Assembly (NCBI GenBank): GCA_965662345.1
Contig: CBFIHE010000021.1
Coordinates: 1-38,042, forward strand
Source of the DNA: UBA6049 sp965662345
GTDB taxonomy: Bacteria; Bacteroidota; Bacteroidia; Flavobacteriales_G; Salibacteraceae
Direction of reading: 5' to 3'
Length of the DNA stretch: 38,042 nt
The position numbers and the translations under genes were made by a program. How positions within the stretch are numbered: position 1 is the first letter of the stretch; the number at the start of each line of letters is the position of its first letter. The notes under the pieces are model-generated. The model made no database searches. It saw only the letters and a list, made by a program, of their open reading frames with translations, and was not told the origin of the DNA. Shown here one piece after another: positions 15,719 to 24,367 of the stretch.

Positions 15719-18279
15719 TAGAACATGATTTGAAGTTTGAAGCGAATGGCCATGCCTTTCACTCCCCAAATTTGAGAAACCTCTGGGTTATCCAGGTAGG
15801 TCATACGTTTAACAAGTTCTACGCGGAATAACTTTACAATGTTTTCTAACCCAGCGCTTAATTCCACATACGGGGCATTACCCAAGTAACCTAAACGCTG
15901 AGGAAATACCAAAAGTGTACTGTCTTGTTGATTTGCATTTGCAGAACCCAAGTTACCCATGAGTATTTTACCAGAAGTTACAGCTCGTAATTTCATGCGG
16001 TCTAAAAGTGGAACCTGACTGGTTATGAGTCCGTTGAAGTGATGCGTGTACATTAAACCAACAGACTGATCAGATGCAAACTCTAAGAAGTTCATCATGT
16101 TGTAAGAGCGGTCGTCATAGGTAAAAGTTTCGTTTCCTCTATGTATGTCTAGCAAGGGGTATACAACTGTTCCAAATATGCGTGTTGCCTCTAGCTCTGT
16201 ATCTAGCATACCAAATATGCCCATTTTGAAGCGCTTTGATACACTCAGGTAGAGTTTATGATACTCGTAATCGTACTCTAGAATATCTGGAGAGTAGGTA
16301 TATTCAAAATTAAAAATGGGAGCTGTGGTTTTGATTGGAGTCCGTTGAAAACGACCTTGAACAAACTTTTCATTTATGGCAAGCCTAGTGGCCACTCCAA
16401 TTTCAACAGTGTTGATACTTTCAACCACATTAGGGCCATCAGGAGTATTTTCAGAGCCTACTTGAGTGAATGGAGCTCCATCCGTTCCGCTAATAGACCT
16501 TTGCTTTAGTCTAAAAGTATTGCCTAAACCTGTGAACCACTCTCTTTCGTAAAAGAGATGACTCTCACGTTTGTACATCATATTGTCTGCAGGTGTTCTT
16601 CTAAATGATAAGAAGATGTTGTCTTGATCATTCCAGTTCACCTCAAATCCAGGTTGGTAGATATCGTCTTTGTAACTGTAATGAATGCGAGATCTAGGGT
16701 TTTTATTGAAATAGTACTCTATGGTTCCAGAGTACTTCCACCTTTCGTCATTCATACCGTATGCTGCATAGCCTTGAAAACGCCAGTTCTCGTGGAAATC
16801 TAGATTTGTTCTACCACCCAAGCGTATCCTTATACCTTCAACATCATTGTAACTGATAAGGGATGTGACAGGACCAAAATCAATGGGGCCTTTTTTTACG
16901 TATCCACTCAATACAAATTCGCCCACTTTAGTTATGGTTACAAATTCAGGAATACTTTGAATGGTATCTGCCATCTCGTATATTCCTTGCTCTTGAGTAG
17001 AAAGTGAATCGTGTCTGTTTTCTTCCCAGAAGTTGGGCCCTCTATGCGCTGCGCTGTCTACAAACACCTCTCTGTTAAGGGTAGAGTAGAATTCGTCTTC
17101 TTTGGGTTCATTCACCTTAAAGTTCTTGTAGCTAGTAGTTTTGGTATTGTAAATACCCATCCCTTTTTCTGCTGGCTGTACATCAACAGTCATGCGGTCT
17201 TTTACGATAATCCAACCAACGCCATCTAGAAATTCAAAATTCTGTTCAATTCGAAACCCCTCCAAGAAATTGATATTAATACGCTTGTCTACGTTCAATT
17301 CAATTTCTTTTACAATCCAGTTCTTGGTAGAATCTGCAACCAGCATTTTACCTGTAAATGCAATAATATTTGGGTCACGTGGCATGAAAGAAAGCCATTT
17401 ATACTTAGTCTCACCAATCTTGAGTGAATCTGTAATGTAGTAGCGGTAAATATTGGGACCAATTGGTGATACAGGTGAAGTAAAAGACTTGTCTAGTAGA
17501 TCTATGTTGTTCTCATAAATATCTACTTGTGAACCCAGTTTGTCTAAAAACTGACCAATTCCTTCTCCAAAAACGCTGTTTTCAAATCCAGAGATGCGCG
17601 TTCCCTCTATGATTTCAATTTCGTCTCTTGGGTTGTTTTTGATATATACAGAAGAAATCTTCTCTTTGATTAAAAGTGGGATGTAAGGTTTACCGTTTAT
17701 GTCTGAGGTATCGATATAGTTAAATAGAACGCTAAAACTTTTGAGCGACCTTCTATTCATCCATTCTTCCGTAAAGTTATTGATGTCGTACTCATCTTTT
17801 TCATACTTGTCGTATTGAAAATAGTCGAATGTAGAACCTTCCATTCGGTTCTCATCTTTGTGTTCAATTACATTTCGAATAAGAATTACAGCTGGGTTTT
17901 CCTTATTCTTATATCGGCCTTTTTTGGCGCGTATTTCTACAGCCTTAAGCTCTGTAGCCGTAGAATTAAGTTGAAAGTCTATCGTTTGCTTCTCACCTAA
18001 AGTTACAGACTTTTGAACGGGAGTATAGCCTACGAATGAAGCTAGAAGTACTTCACTGGCCCATTGGGTCTGTATTTCATAATAGCCATTGATGTCGGTA
18101 GTGGTGCCAATATTTTTGTTTTTGTAAGTGATGTTCACAAAAGGCAATGGATCTCCTGTTGCAGCATCTGTTACAGTACCCGATACTTTGGTGTACTGTG
18201 CTAGACCAGTAAATGCTTGTAATAGCAATATTGGTAACAACCAAAGTAGTGGCGAATAAATGACCTTACGAACCTGCAT
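15718..18279 (-). CDS. DUF5686 outer-membrane protein with carboxypeptidase-like regulatory domain
   Basis: An 853-residue exported protein. Order: signal peptide ending at FTGLAQ; a CarboxypepD_reg-like beta sandwich (about 30-115; KVSGTVTDAATGDPLPFVNITYKNKNIGTTTDINGYYEI region with key residues G-T-V, G-x-P-L-P, G-x-x-T-D); then a long DUF5686 region (about 120-853) that ends in barrel-like strands. The domain pair is common in this phylum and resembles TonB-dependent barrels without a plug; its job is unknown. The ATG at 18279 gives a clean signal peptide. An alternative ATG at 18321 overlaps the tatC stop as TAATG and would add 14 residues before the signal sequence; coupling makes it a genuine competitor. 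Neighbour LptB suggests an envelope-assembly setting, but no more. Confidence 0.82.
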   Translation of the reverse strand: MQVRKVIYSPLLWLLPILLLQAFTGLAQYTKVSGTVTDAATGDPLPFVNITYKNKNIGTTTDINGYYEIQTQWASEVLLASFVGYTPVQKSVTLGEKQTIDFQLNSTATELKAVEIRAKKGRYKNKENPAVILIRNVIEHKDENRMEGSTFDYFQYDKYEKDEYDINNFTEEWMNRRSLKSFSVLFNYIDTSDINGKPYIPLLIKEKISSVYIKNNPRDEIEIIEGTRISGFENSVFGEGIGQFLDKLGSQVDIYENNIDLLDKSFTSPVSPIGPNIYRYYITDSLKIGETKYKWLSFMPRDPNIIAFTGKMLVADSTKNWIVKEIELNVDKRININFLEGFRIEQNFEFLDGVGWIIVKDRMTVDVQPAEKGMGIYNTKTTSYKNFKVNEPKEDEFYSTLNREVFVDSAAHRGPNFWEENRHDSLSTQEQGIYEMADTIQSIPEFVTITKVGEFVLSGYVKKGPIDFGPVTSLISYNDVEGIRIRLGGRTNLDFHENWRFQGYAAYGMNDERWKYSGTIEYYFNKNPRSRIHYSYKDDIYQPGFEVNWNDQDNIFLSFRRTPADNMMYKRESHLFYEREWFTGLGNTFRLKQRSISGTDGAPFTQVGSENTPDGPNVVESINTVEIGVATRLAINEKFVQGRFQRTPIKTTAPIFNFEYTYSPDILEYDYEYHKLYLSVSKRFKMGIFGMLDTELEATRIFGTVVYPLLDIHRGNETFTYDDRSYNMMNFLEFASDQSVGLMYTHHFNGLITSQVPLLDRMKLRAVTSGKILMGNLGSANANQQDSTLLVFPQRLGYLGNAPYVELSAGLENIVKLFRVELVKRMTYLDNPEVSQIWGVKGMAIRFKLQIMF

Positions 18280-18320
18280 CTCAATGGGGTTAAGGCTAAT
18301 GTACGAAATTCCTGACCCCA

Positions 18321-19166
18321 TTAATCGTTTTGAGCTTCGCGTTTAATTATTCTGGCAGAAAGCGCGATGCTGATTTCATACAAGATTACCAGCGGTATGG
18401 AAACCAACAACTGGCTAAATACATCTGGTGGAGTAATAATTGCAGAAAGAATAAGTGCCAATACAAAGAAGTGCCTTCTATACTTTCTCAAAAACTCTGG
18501 AGTAATGAGCCCAAGTTTGGTAAGTGCAAAAACAAGTATTGGAAGCTCAAATAGTAACCCACTAGCTAAAACAACCATAGTAACGGTTGATATGTAAGTA
18601 GATAAGGTTGGTATGGTTTGTACTTGCTCACTAATACTGTAAGTAGCTAAAAAGTTAATAGATAGTGGTGAGATTATGAAATACCCGAACAAGATGCCAA
18701 GGGCGAATAGCATGCTTACCCAAAATACCAATCCGCTGGCCATTTTGCGTTCTTTAGGGTTGAGTCCTGGTTTTATGAATCTCCAGAACTCCCAAACTAT
18801 GTAAGGAAAAGCGGTTACAAAACCTGCTATGAGTGAAACCATGATATGCGAGGTGAATTGCCCCGCCATGTTTATATTTTGAAGCTTAGGAATGCCTTGG
18901 CCAATGCAAAGAACATCAGCAGATGCTACAATTTGCGGAAACACCTCATAGAGGTAGGCAGAGAGTTGGCATAGTTGACGGAAAGTCCAAAAGTCTGGGC
19001 TTTTAGGACCAAAGATGATTCCGTCAAAGACAAAAGATTTGTTGGAGAAAGCCAAGACCGCTAAAATCACTATGGCTGCTGCAGAACGTACCAAATGCCA
19101 ACGCAATACTTCTAGGTGCTGCAAGAATGACATATCTGTTTTTGCGTGTTCTTGATCTAAACTCAT
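18321..19166 (-). CDS. tatC: Twin-arginine translocase subunit TatC
   Basis: TatC is the receptor of the Tat system, which exports folded proteins with a twin-arginine signal. The 281-residue protein has six membrane helices and the family motifs MSFLQHLEVLRWHLVRS at the N-terminus (key glutamate and arginine near residues 19-22), FPYIVWEFWRFIKPGLNPKER, LSINFLATYS, and FELPILVFALTKLGL. There is a longer loop between helices 1 and 2 (about residues 45-95) than in E. coli TatC, which has 258 residues. No tatA is in the window. The ATG lies 16 bases below an exact -7 box. It heads the operon continuing into DUF5686 and lptB. Confidence 0.94.
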   Translation of the reverse strand: MSLDQEHAKTDMSFLQHLEVLRWHLVRSAAAIVILAVLAFSNKSFVFDGIIFGPKSPDFWTFRQLCQLSAYLYEVFPQIVASADVLCIGQGIPKLQNINMAGQFTSHIMVSLIAGFVTAFPYIVWEFWRFIKPGLNPKERKMASGLVFWVSMLFALGILFGYFIISPLSINFLATYSISEQVQTIPTLSTYISTVTMVVLASGLLFELPILVFALTKLGLITPEFLRKYRRHFFVLALILSAIITPPDVFSQLLVSIPLVILYEISIALSARIIKREAQND

Positions 19167-19182
19167 CTCTCTGTAAAACGGA

Positions 19183-19190
19183 CAAAATTA
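19183..19190 (-). promoter_or_regulatory. -7 box (TAATTTTG) for the tatC operon
   Basis: Exact TAnnTTTG match on the minus strand in the 207-base divergent region between tatC and ctaA. It implies a leader of about 12 bases. A -33 TTG at ideal spacing is not seen. No comparably good box was found for ctaA on the plus strand. Confidence 0.45.
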
Positions 19191-19373
19191 AGAATTGGCG
19201 GCACGCGTGATGCAGGCATTGGGCTTATTACGCAGTGTTAAATCGGAATAAATGAAACAATAAGATGGATTAACCAGAAATAGATGAGTTTTTAGTGGTT
19301 TATTCATTCGCTATTTGCATAAAATATGACCTTTGAGCTCTACACAACTAGCCACCATAGTTGTTATTGAAGC

Positions 19374-20405
19374 ATGACAAAAGAGAAGATGATTGTACTC
19401 ACTGCACGTATTTCACTCATCAGCGCAATGCTGGTGGTGTTGGCAGGTAGTGTGGTTAGAATGACGGGGTCAGGAATGGGTTGCCCAGATTGGCCCAAGT
19501 GTTTTGGATATTATATTCCACCAACAGAGGTAGATGAGGTATTGTGGCAGCCTGAAACATTTTTTGAAGAGGGTAGAATGATTGTACATGAGGAGTCGCT
19601 CTGGATGGCAAAGACAGATTTTACTTCCTCACAACAACTCAATATTACCAACTGGGAAAAGTATACGCTCCATGATTATGCCATTTTCAACCCTTTTCAC
19701 ACTTGGACTGAGTACATCAATAGGCTTATTGGAGCTTTTACGGGATTACCAGTTTTGCTTACGGTAGCCTTGAGCTTCTTTTTTGTGAGAAAGAATATAT
19801 TCATTCCGCTACTAGCCTTGTTTTCACTGTTTATTCTGGGCTTTGAGGCTTGGCTAGGGAAGGTAGTAGTGGACGGCAATCTAATACCCAATCAAATTAC
19901 CATACACATGTTTGGTGCGTTGATTCTTGTGGCCTGCTTGCTGTTGTTGATTAGGTTGCTAAAAGGAGAAGGAGGTAACTCTGAATTTGTTAAAGATAAC
20001 GTTTGGCTAATTGCGGGGCTTGTACTTGTAACCCTATTTCAGGTGCTAATTGGTACGAATGTTCGTGAAGAAGTGGATTTATTGAATAAATCTGGCGTAG
20101 GTAGGTTAGATTGGATTGATTCTCTACCAGGAGTTTTTGATGTTCACCGCTCATTTTCTATTGCTGTGCTCTTTGCGAACGCAATTCTCCTCTTAAAACT
20201 CTACAAGACCTCAATGAAATCAACGACCTACGTGTGGGGAGGCATTTTAGTTTTTGAAATTTTCTTGGGATTGGGACTAACTTATTTAGGTTTTCCCTCT
20301 TGGATGCAACCCTTACACTTGGTATCTGCATTCGTATTATTCGCTGTGCAGCTTGATTTGCTTACCAAAGTATTTGGCGGCCGTGGAGTTATGGTCTCCA
20401 GGTAA
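19374..20405 (+). CDS. ctaA: Heme A synthase CtaA (COX15 family)
   Basis: CtaA oxidises the C8 methyl of heme O to give heme A for cytochrome oxidase. The 343-residue protein has about eight membrane helices. The family signature GSVVRMTGSGMGCPDWPKCFG is at residues about 25-45 (key: R, GSGMGCPDWPxCxG). Candidate heme-ligand histidines are in FHTWTEYINR, IHMFGALILV, DVHRSFS and LHLVSAF. The EYINR segment replaces the EWxHR of many COX15 proteins; a histidine a few residues upstream (FHTW) may take the role. The long periplasmic loop (about 48-110) is typical of the Bacteroidota type. It converges with the gldE-gldD gene with a 17-base overlap (20389-20405). Confidence 0.9.
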   Translation: MTKEKMIVLTARISLISAMLVVLAGSVVRMTGSGMGCPDWPKCFGYYIPPTEVDEVLWQPETFFEEGRMIVHEESLWMAKTDFTSSQQLNITNWEKYTLHDYAIFNPFHTWTEYINRLIGAFTGLPVLLTVALSFFFVRKNIFIPLLALFSLFILGFEAWLGKVVVDGNLIPNQITIHMFGALILVACLLLLIRLLKGEGGNSEFVKDNVWLIAGLVLVTLFQVLIGTNVREEVDLLNKSGVGRLDWIDSLPGVFDVHRSFSIAVLFANAILLLKLYKTSMKSTTYVWGGILVFEIFLGLGLTYLGFPSWMQPLHLVSAFVLFAVQLDLLTKVFGGRGVMVSR

Positions 20406-22374
20406 AGGACTCAATAATGGCCATCATATCCTGTTTAATGTAGCGTTCTGCAGGAAGTAGTGAGTCAGGATTAGGATGTGTTTCAAAGTACAGCGATGCA
20501 TGTAGATAGTGATTTGTACTATCTGTAACGAAAAACTGAAAAGCCGATGCTGTGCTTCCCTCAAAGTCATAGGTAAGACCATAAACATTCTCATTAGGAG
20601 CATATATGCGGTCTTCTTTAATGTCTTTGGCCTTAGCAAGGTGTTTCATGGCAAGTTTCCTGCTTGTTTCTGTGTAGTTAGAAAGTGAGTCGCGAACAGG
20701 CACATCAAAGTATGAAAAGTGAACCCGAGCTCTTAGTTTCGGGTAATATAGGTTGAACCAGCAGTTTTCTTTTTTACTGTCTTTCACGCGTTTGTAATCT
20801 AACTGCGCCATGCGTGAATTGTAATTAAAAGCGAAAGGACAGTCAAGTTGGAGTGAATCGTATTTAGCCTCTGGTAACTCTATTCGATAGTACGATTTTG
20901 GCTTCGGGAAAAATGTTTCTTCACATGAAGATAGTCCCAACCCAAGTCCTAAAATGAGGATTAGAGAGATTATTCCAGATGAGTTGTTTTTTCGATCTAG
21001 TTCTGAATCATCGAATTCGGAATCTGGAAGAGTCACTTTAATGCGCTTCACTCGCTTTTTATCAGCTGCTTCAACTGTAAAACGGTAACCCTTTATTTCA
21101 ATCCGCTCATTCTTTTTGGGGATTCTTCCAGAATGCTCAATAATTAGCCCTGCCAACGTATCAGATTCGCCCTTCACAGCTTCAAGTTGGTCACCTGATA
21201 TTTCTAGAACGCGATACACATCGTTTAAGGCGGTTTTTCCCTCAAAAACAACGTTTCGTTCATCAAGCTTGGAATAGATTAAATCTTCATCATCAAACTC
21301 ATCAGAAATGTTCCCCACAATTTCTTCTATAACATCTTCAAGCGTTACAATGCCCTGTGAGCCTCCATACTCATCAACTACAATAGCTATGTGCATTTTA
21401 CGCTCTCTAAACTCGTTCAATAAATCATCAATCTTCTTTTTCTCTGGAACAAAGAAAGGTTCTCGTATTAAGTCGTTCCAACTAAATGAATCTGGTTCCT
21501 TTTGAAGGTAGGGAAGGAGGTCTTTAAGATAAAGCACTCCTTTAATGTTATCAAAATCATCTTCGTAAACAGGAATTCTAGAATAACCAGATTCTAATAC
21601 AGCTTGCAACAACTCTTCATAGGGTGTGGTTAAGTCGAAACCTGTGACATCAACCCTGGAGGTCATGATTTGCCGTACATCGGTATTGCCAAATTTCACG
21701 ATGCCTTTAAGAATTTTATGATCTTCTTCTCCTATTTCTTCCTTATCTGTAATGTCTAAGGCATGCGAAAGCTCATCAACTGATATCCCCGCAGAACTTC
21801 TCTTTAATGTACGATCTATGAACCGCGTTGAGCTTACTAACAGAGGAACAAGTTGCAGCTTATTAAAGAAGCGATAAAAAACAGTGATTGGGTAAGCCAT
21901 TATCAATGCTAAATCTAGCGGATACCTTGATGCATAAACCTTTGGTATTACCTCACCAAATAGCAAAATCAAGAAAGTGATCCCTACGACATCAACGGCA
22001 AAAGCTATCCAACTGGCAGGCATAGAAACACCTAGAATAACGGTGTCTTGAAAGGTGAATAATAGCGTGGAGAGCAGCGAGGAGAGTAAGATGATTGCTA
22101 CGTTCACAAAGTTATTGCTGATTAATATGGTTGCTAGTAACTCCTTGGAGCGGTTAAGCAAGTCTAATGCTAGTTCGGCACGCTTTCCAGTAAGCTCTTC
22201 TAGCTCTTTTTGCTTTGTTGCATCTAGCGAAAAATAAGCAACTTCTGAACCAGAAATCAATCCAGATAAGAACAGCAGGATAATTAGTGCAAGAAAAGCT
22301 GCAATTAGGCCAATTGAAAAGCCTGTTTGAAGAAGTAATATTCCGTAACTAAAAGGTTCGACCGATTCGTCCAA
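20389..22374 (-). CDS. gldE: GldE-GldD fusion: gliding motility protein GldE joined to lipoprotein GldD
   Basis: A single 661-codon frame that holds two gliding proteins usually encoded separately. Residues about 10-190 are a CNNM membrane domain, about 205-350 a CBS pair (with VVDEYGGSQGIVTLEDVIEEIVG), and about 365-448 a CorC/HlyC domain: together GldE. After DRKNN (461-464) comes a hydrophobic helix ending in a lipobox LSSC (Cys484), then GldD (484-661; PKPKSYYRIELPEAKY, NLYYPKLRARVHFSY, and VYGLTYDFEGSTASAFQFFVTDS). In Flavobacteria gldD normally follows gldE as its own gene and both are needed for gliding and type IX secretion. The start is TTG at 22372-22374, as no ATG is near. No usable start separates the two halves. 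Topology is consistent: cytoplasmic CorC, helix out, periplasmic GldD. Confidence 0.88.
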   Translation of the reverse strand: MDESVEPFSYGILLLQTGFSIGLIAAFLALIILLFLSGLISGSEVAYFSLDATKQKELEELTGKRAELALDLLNRSKELLATILISNNFVNVAIILLSSLLSTLLFTFQDTVILGVSMPASWIAFAVDVVGITFLILLFGEVIPKVYASRYPLDLALIMAYPITVFYRFFNKLQLVPLLVSSTRFIDRTLKRSSAGISVDELSHALDITDKEEIGEEDHKILKGIVKFGNTDVRQIMTSRVDVTGFDLTTPYEELLQAVLESGYSRIPVYEDDFDNIKGVLYLKDLLPYLQKEPDSFSWNDLIREPFFVPEKKKIDDLLNEFRERKMHIAIVVDEYGGSQGIVTLEDVIEEIVGNISDEFDDEDLIYSKLDERNVVFEGKTALNDVYRVLEISGDQLEAVKGESDTLAGLIIEHSGRIPKKNERIEIKGYRFTVEAADKKRVKRIKVTLPDSEFDDSELDRKNNSSGIISLILILGLGLGLSSCEETFFPKPKSYYRIELPEAKYDSLQLDCPFAFNYNSRMAQLDYKRVKDSKKENCWFNLYYPKLRARVHFSYFDVPVRDSLSNYTETSRKLAMKHLAKAKDIKEDRIYAPNENVYGLTYDFEGSTASAFQFFVTDSTNHYLHASLYFETHPNPDSLLPAERYIKQDMMAIIESFTWRP

Positions 22375-22404
22375 CGTTATGCAGTTTCGTTTAACATGAG
22401 TAGG

Positions 22405-22863
22405 TTAAAATGGCAGGTCATCATCATCTGATGCTGGAGCAGAATCCGCATTAGTTTGAGGTGAGTGTTGCCTTTCTGTGGCTGTGTCTGAAGGTCCTGG
22501 GTTATTTCCACCCATTGAATTTCCGCCATCTCTGGAGCCCAGCATGGTCATATTGTCGCCAACAACCTCTGTGGTATATCTTGTCTGGTTATTTTGATCT
22601 TCCCAAGAACGGGTTTTCAATTTCCCTTCTATGTAGACCATACTGCCTTTGCGAAGGTATTTTTCAGAGATTTCAGCCAATCCGCGCCAAAGCACAATGT
22701 TGTGCCACTCTGTATTGTCAACACGGTTGCCATTTTTGTCTTTGTAAGACTCGTTGGTAGCTAGTGGAAAAGTAGCAACTACGCTTCCGCTTTCCAATCT
22801 TCTCACTTCTGGGTCTTTTCCCAAATTACCGACTAAAATTACCTTATTAACGCTTCCTGCCAT
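22405..22863 (-). CDS. ssb: Single-stranded DNA-binding protein
   Basis: SSB coats single-stranded DNA during replication and repair. The 152-residue protein has an N-terminal OB fold (about 1-110; VNKVILVGNLGKDPEVR, NTEWHNIVLW, YLRKGSMVYIEGKLKTRSWED, and ytTEVVGDNMTMLG), then a glycine/asparagine-rich flexible tail, and the acidic tip DDDDLPF that recruits partner proteins. The ATG at 22861-22863 opens directly with MAGSVNKV; an upstream start at 22899 overlaps mutY and is unlikely. It lies 22 bases after mutY and 30 bases before the gldE-gldD gene, probably one transcript. The mutY-ssb-gldE order is common in Flavobacteria. Confidence 0.95.
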   Translation of the reverse strand: MAGSVNKVILVGNLGKDPEVRRLESGSVVATFPLATNESYKDKNGNRVDNTEWHNIVLWRGLAEISEKYLRKGSMVYIEGKLKTRSWEDQNNQTRYTTEVVGDNMTMLGSRDGGNSMGGNNPGPSDTATERQHSPQTNADSAPASDDDDLPF

Positions 22864-22885
22864 TGTCTTGAAATTCAAAACAAAT

Positions 22886-23953
22886 CTAACTAATTTCATC
22901 AGGCATCCCGAAGATTGGGTTGGCCTTTTCTAAATACTTATCTATAAGTCTGGGTATGGCTAAATCTTGGAATTCACTTTCAGAAACCCATTGCAAGTTT
23001 ACTTTTGGGTATTCTGGAATATGTGGGTGTTTTACATGAATGAATCTTACGTGCAAGCGCTGATGAGATAAAATGTGCTTTACCTCCTCAGAAACATGAG
23101 AAACTACGCAATCTTTAGGTAGTCTGGCTTCTTGAACTGCTTTCTCTGTTGCGTTTGGTTCTGGCATTTCTATCAACCTAAATTGGTATAGACCTTTCCA
23201 AATTCCCTTGCCACTTCTTTTTTGCACAGCAACTCTGCTCTTAGTGGTCTCAATAAAGTAGTAAAGATATCTATCTCTAACCTTTGTTTTACCCTCTTTT
23301 TTAGGAAGCTCTGATACTGTTCCCTTTTGGAAAGCTGAGCAATTCTCAGAAAGAGGACAAAGCATACAGGCGGGACTCTTTGGAGTGCAAAAAAGAGCTC
23401 CGAACTCCATAATTGCTTGGTTGTGCTCGGCAGCACGGTCAGTTTGCAATATGGCTTCGGCAAGATGATTAAACACCTTCTTCCCTTGTGTAGAATTTAT
23501 GGCAGTGGGCTCATTGAACAACCTAGAAAGAACGCGGAACACATTTCCGTCTACCACTGCCTTAGGTTCACCAGAGGAAAAGGACGCAATTGCGGCAGCT
23601 GTGTAGGGTCCTACGCCTTTTAACGTGATTAATTGGGCATATGAATTAGGGAATACTCCATTAAATTCTGCTACAATTCGTTTCGCAGTTTCATGTAGGT
23701 TTCTTGCTCTTGAGTAGTAGCCCAATCCTTGCCAGAGTTTTAATACTTCATCTAGCGGAGCAGCCGCAAGTTCTTGCACAGTAGGATATTTCTCGGAAAA
23801 GTTGAGATAATAATCCATACCTTGATTCACCCTTGTTTGCTGTAATATGATTTCAGACAGCCAGATTAAATAGGGGTCTGATGTAACCCTCCACGGTAAA
23901 TCGCGTTTATGTTCAGAATACCAGTGTATTAGCTTTTTGGATAGTATACTCAT
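22886..23953 (-). CDS. mutY: A/G-specific adenine glycosylase MutY
   Basis: MutY removes adenine mispaired with 8-oxoguanine. The 355-residue protein has the glycosylase domain with the catalytic glutamate region (LSEIILQQTRVNQG), a helix-hairpin-helix LKGVGPYTAAAIASFSSG followed by VVDGNVFRVLSR with the conserved aspartate, and an iron-sulfur loop C-x6-C-x2-C-x5-C (CTPKSPACMLCPLSENC). The C-terminal NUDIX-like domain (about 235-345) reads the 8-oxoguanine. The ATG at 23951-23953 gives MSILSKKLIHWY; the longer frame at 23989 lies across the promoter. It is divergent from the HU gene. Confidence 0.95.
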   Translation of the reverse strand: MSILSKKLIHWYSEHKRDLPWRVTSDPYLIWLSEIILQQTRVNQGMDYYLNFSEKYPTVQELAAAPLDEVLKLWQGLGYYSRARNLHETAKRIVAEFNGVFPNSYAQLITLKGVGPYTAAAIASFSSGEPKAVVDGNVFRVLSRLFNEPTAINSTQGKKVFNHLAEAILQTDRAAEHNQAIMEFGALFCTPKSPACMLCPLSENCSAFQKGTVSELPKKEGKTKVRDRYLYYFIETTKSRVAVQKRSGKGIWKGLYQFRLIEMPEPNATEKAVQEARLPKDCVVSHVSEEVKHILSHQRLHVRFIHVKHPHIPEYPKVNLQWVSESEFQDLAIPRLIDKYLEKANPIFGMPDEIS

Positions 23954-23974
23954 TGGTGTTGAAAACGTCTTGGG

Positions 23975-23982
23975 CAAAATTA
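23975..23982 (-). promoter_or_regulatory. -7 box (TAATTTTG) for mutY-ssb-gldED
   Basis: Exact TAnnTTTG match on the minus strand, 22 bases before the mutY ATG. A TTG -33 at normal spacing is absent, so confidence is limited. It lies back to back with the HU promoter. Confidence 0.4.
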
Positions 23983-23989
23983 GGTTCAA

Positions 23990-24024
23990 TTTGTTTTCGC
24001 ATTAGAAATATTCAAATATCTTTG
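23990..24024 (+). promoter_or_regulatory. Promoter for the HU gene: TTTG ... TATCTTTG
   Basis: TTTG at 23990-23993 (-33) and TATCTTTG at 24017-24024 (-7), separated by 23 bases, match the Bacteroidota housekeeping promoter pattern. Transcription would begin near 24028, giving a leader of about 48 bases before the ATG at 24076. It is the best promoter in the window and could drive the HU-TPR-COX24 genes. Confidence 0.65.
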
Positions 24025-24075
24025 CGCCCCTCATTTTTGAAAAGATAAAACCGTAATACATAAAGACTTAGAGTT

Positions 24076-24366
24076 ATGACTAAAGCAGATTTAGTTGCTG
24101 ATATTTCAGATAAAACGGGAATCGAAAAAGTACAGGTTCAAGCTACCGTTGAGATGATGATGGATGTCATCAAAGATTCATTGACAAAAGGCGAAAACGT
24201 GTACCTTAGAGGTTTCGGTTCTTTTATTGTTAAAGAGAGAGCGGCTAAGACCGGGAGAAATATTTCCAAGAACACAACAATCATTATCCCTGCTCACAAT
24301 ATTCCTGCTTTTAAGCCTGCAAAAACTTTTGTAAGCCAAGTAAAAGAAGAAGTAAAAGTGAAGTAA
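24076..24366 (+). CDS. HU/IHF family DNA-binding protein
   Basis: A 96-residue nucleoid protein of the HU/IHF family, which bends DNA as a dimer. Features are the opening MTKADLVADISDKTGI, the helix VQATVEMMMDVIKDSLTKGENVYLRGFGSF (key: G-x-x-V-x-L-x-G-F-G-x-F), and the arm region KERAAKTGRNISKNTTIIIPAHNIPAFKPAKTF. The IPAHNIPAFKP arm tip has alanine-histidine where most HU proteins have a single alanine or glutamate after IPA; the proline is kept. The gene has its own strong promoter and is followed by a GTG-started TPR gene one base later. Confidence 0.93.
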   Translation: MTKADLVADISDKTGIEKVQVQATVEMMMDVIKDSLTKGENVYLRGFGSFIVKERAAKTGRNISKNTTIIIPAHNIPAFKPAKTFVSQVKEEVKVK

Positions 24367-24367
24367 A

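Noticed and set aside
20990..20998. Frameshift error splitting gldE and gldD at the six-A run
   Set aside because: Changing the run by one base puts TAG or TGA upstream of the GldD part with no ATG between, so a simple indel does not restore two separate genes. Resequencing would still be useful.
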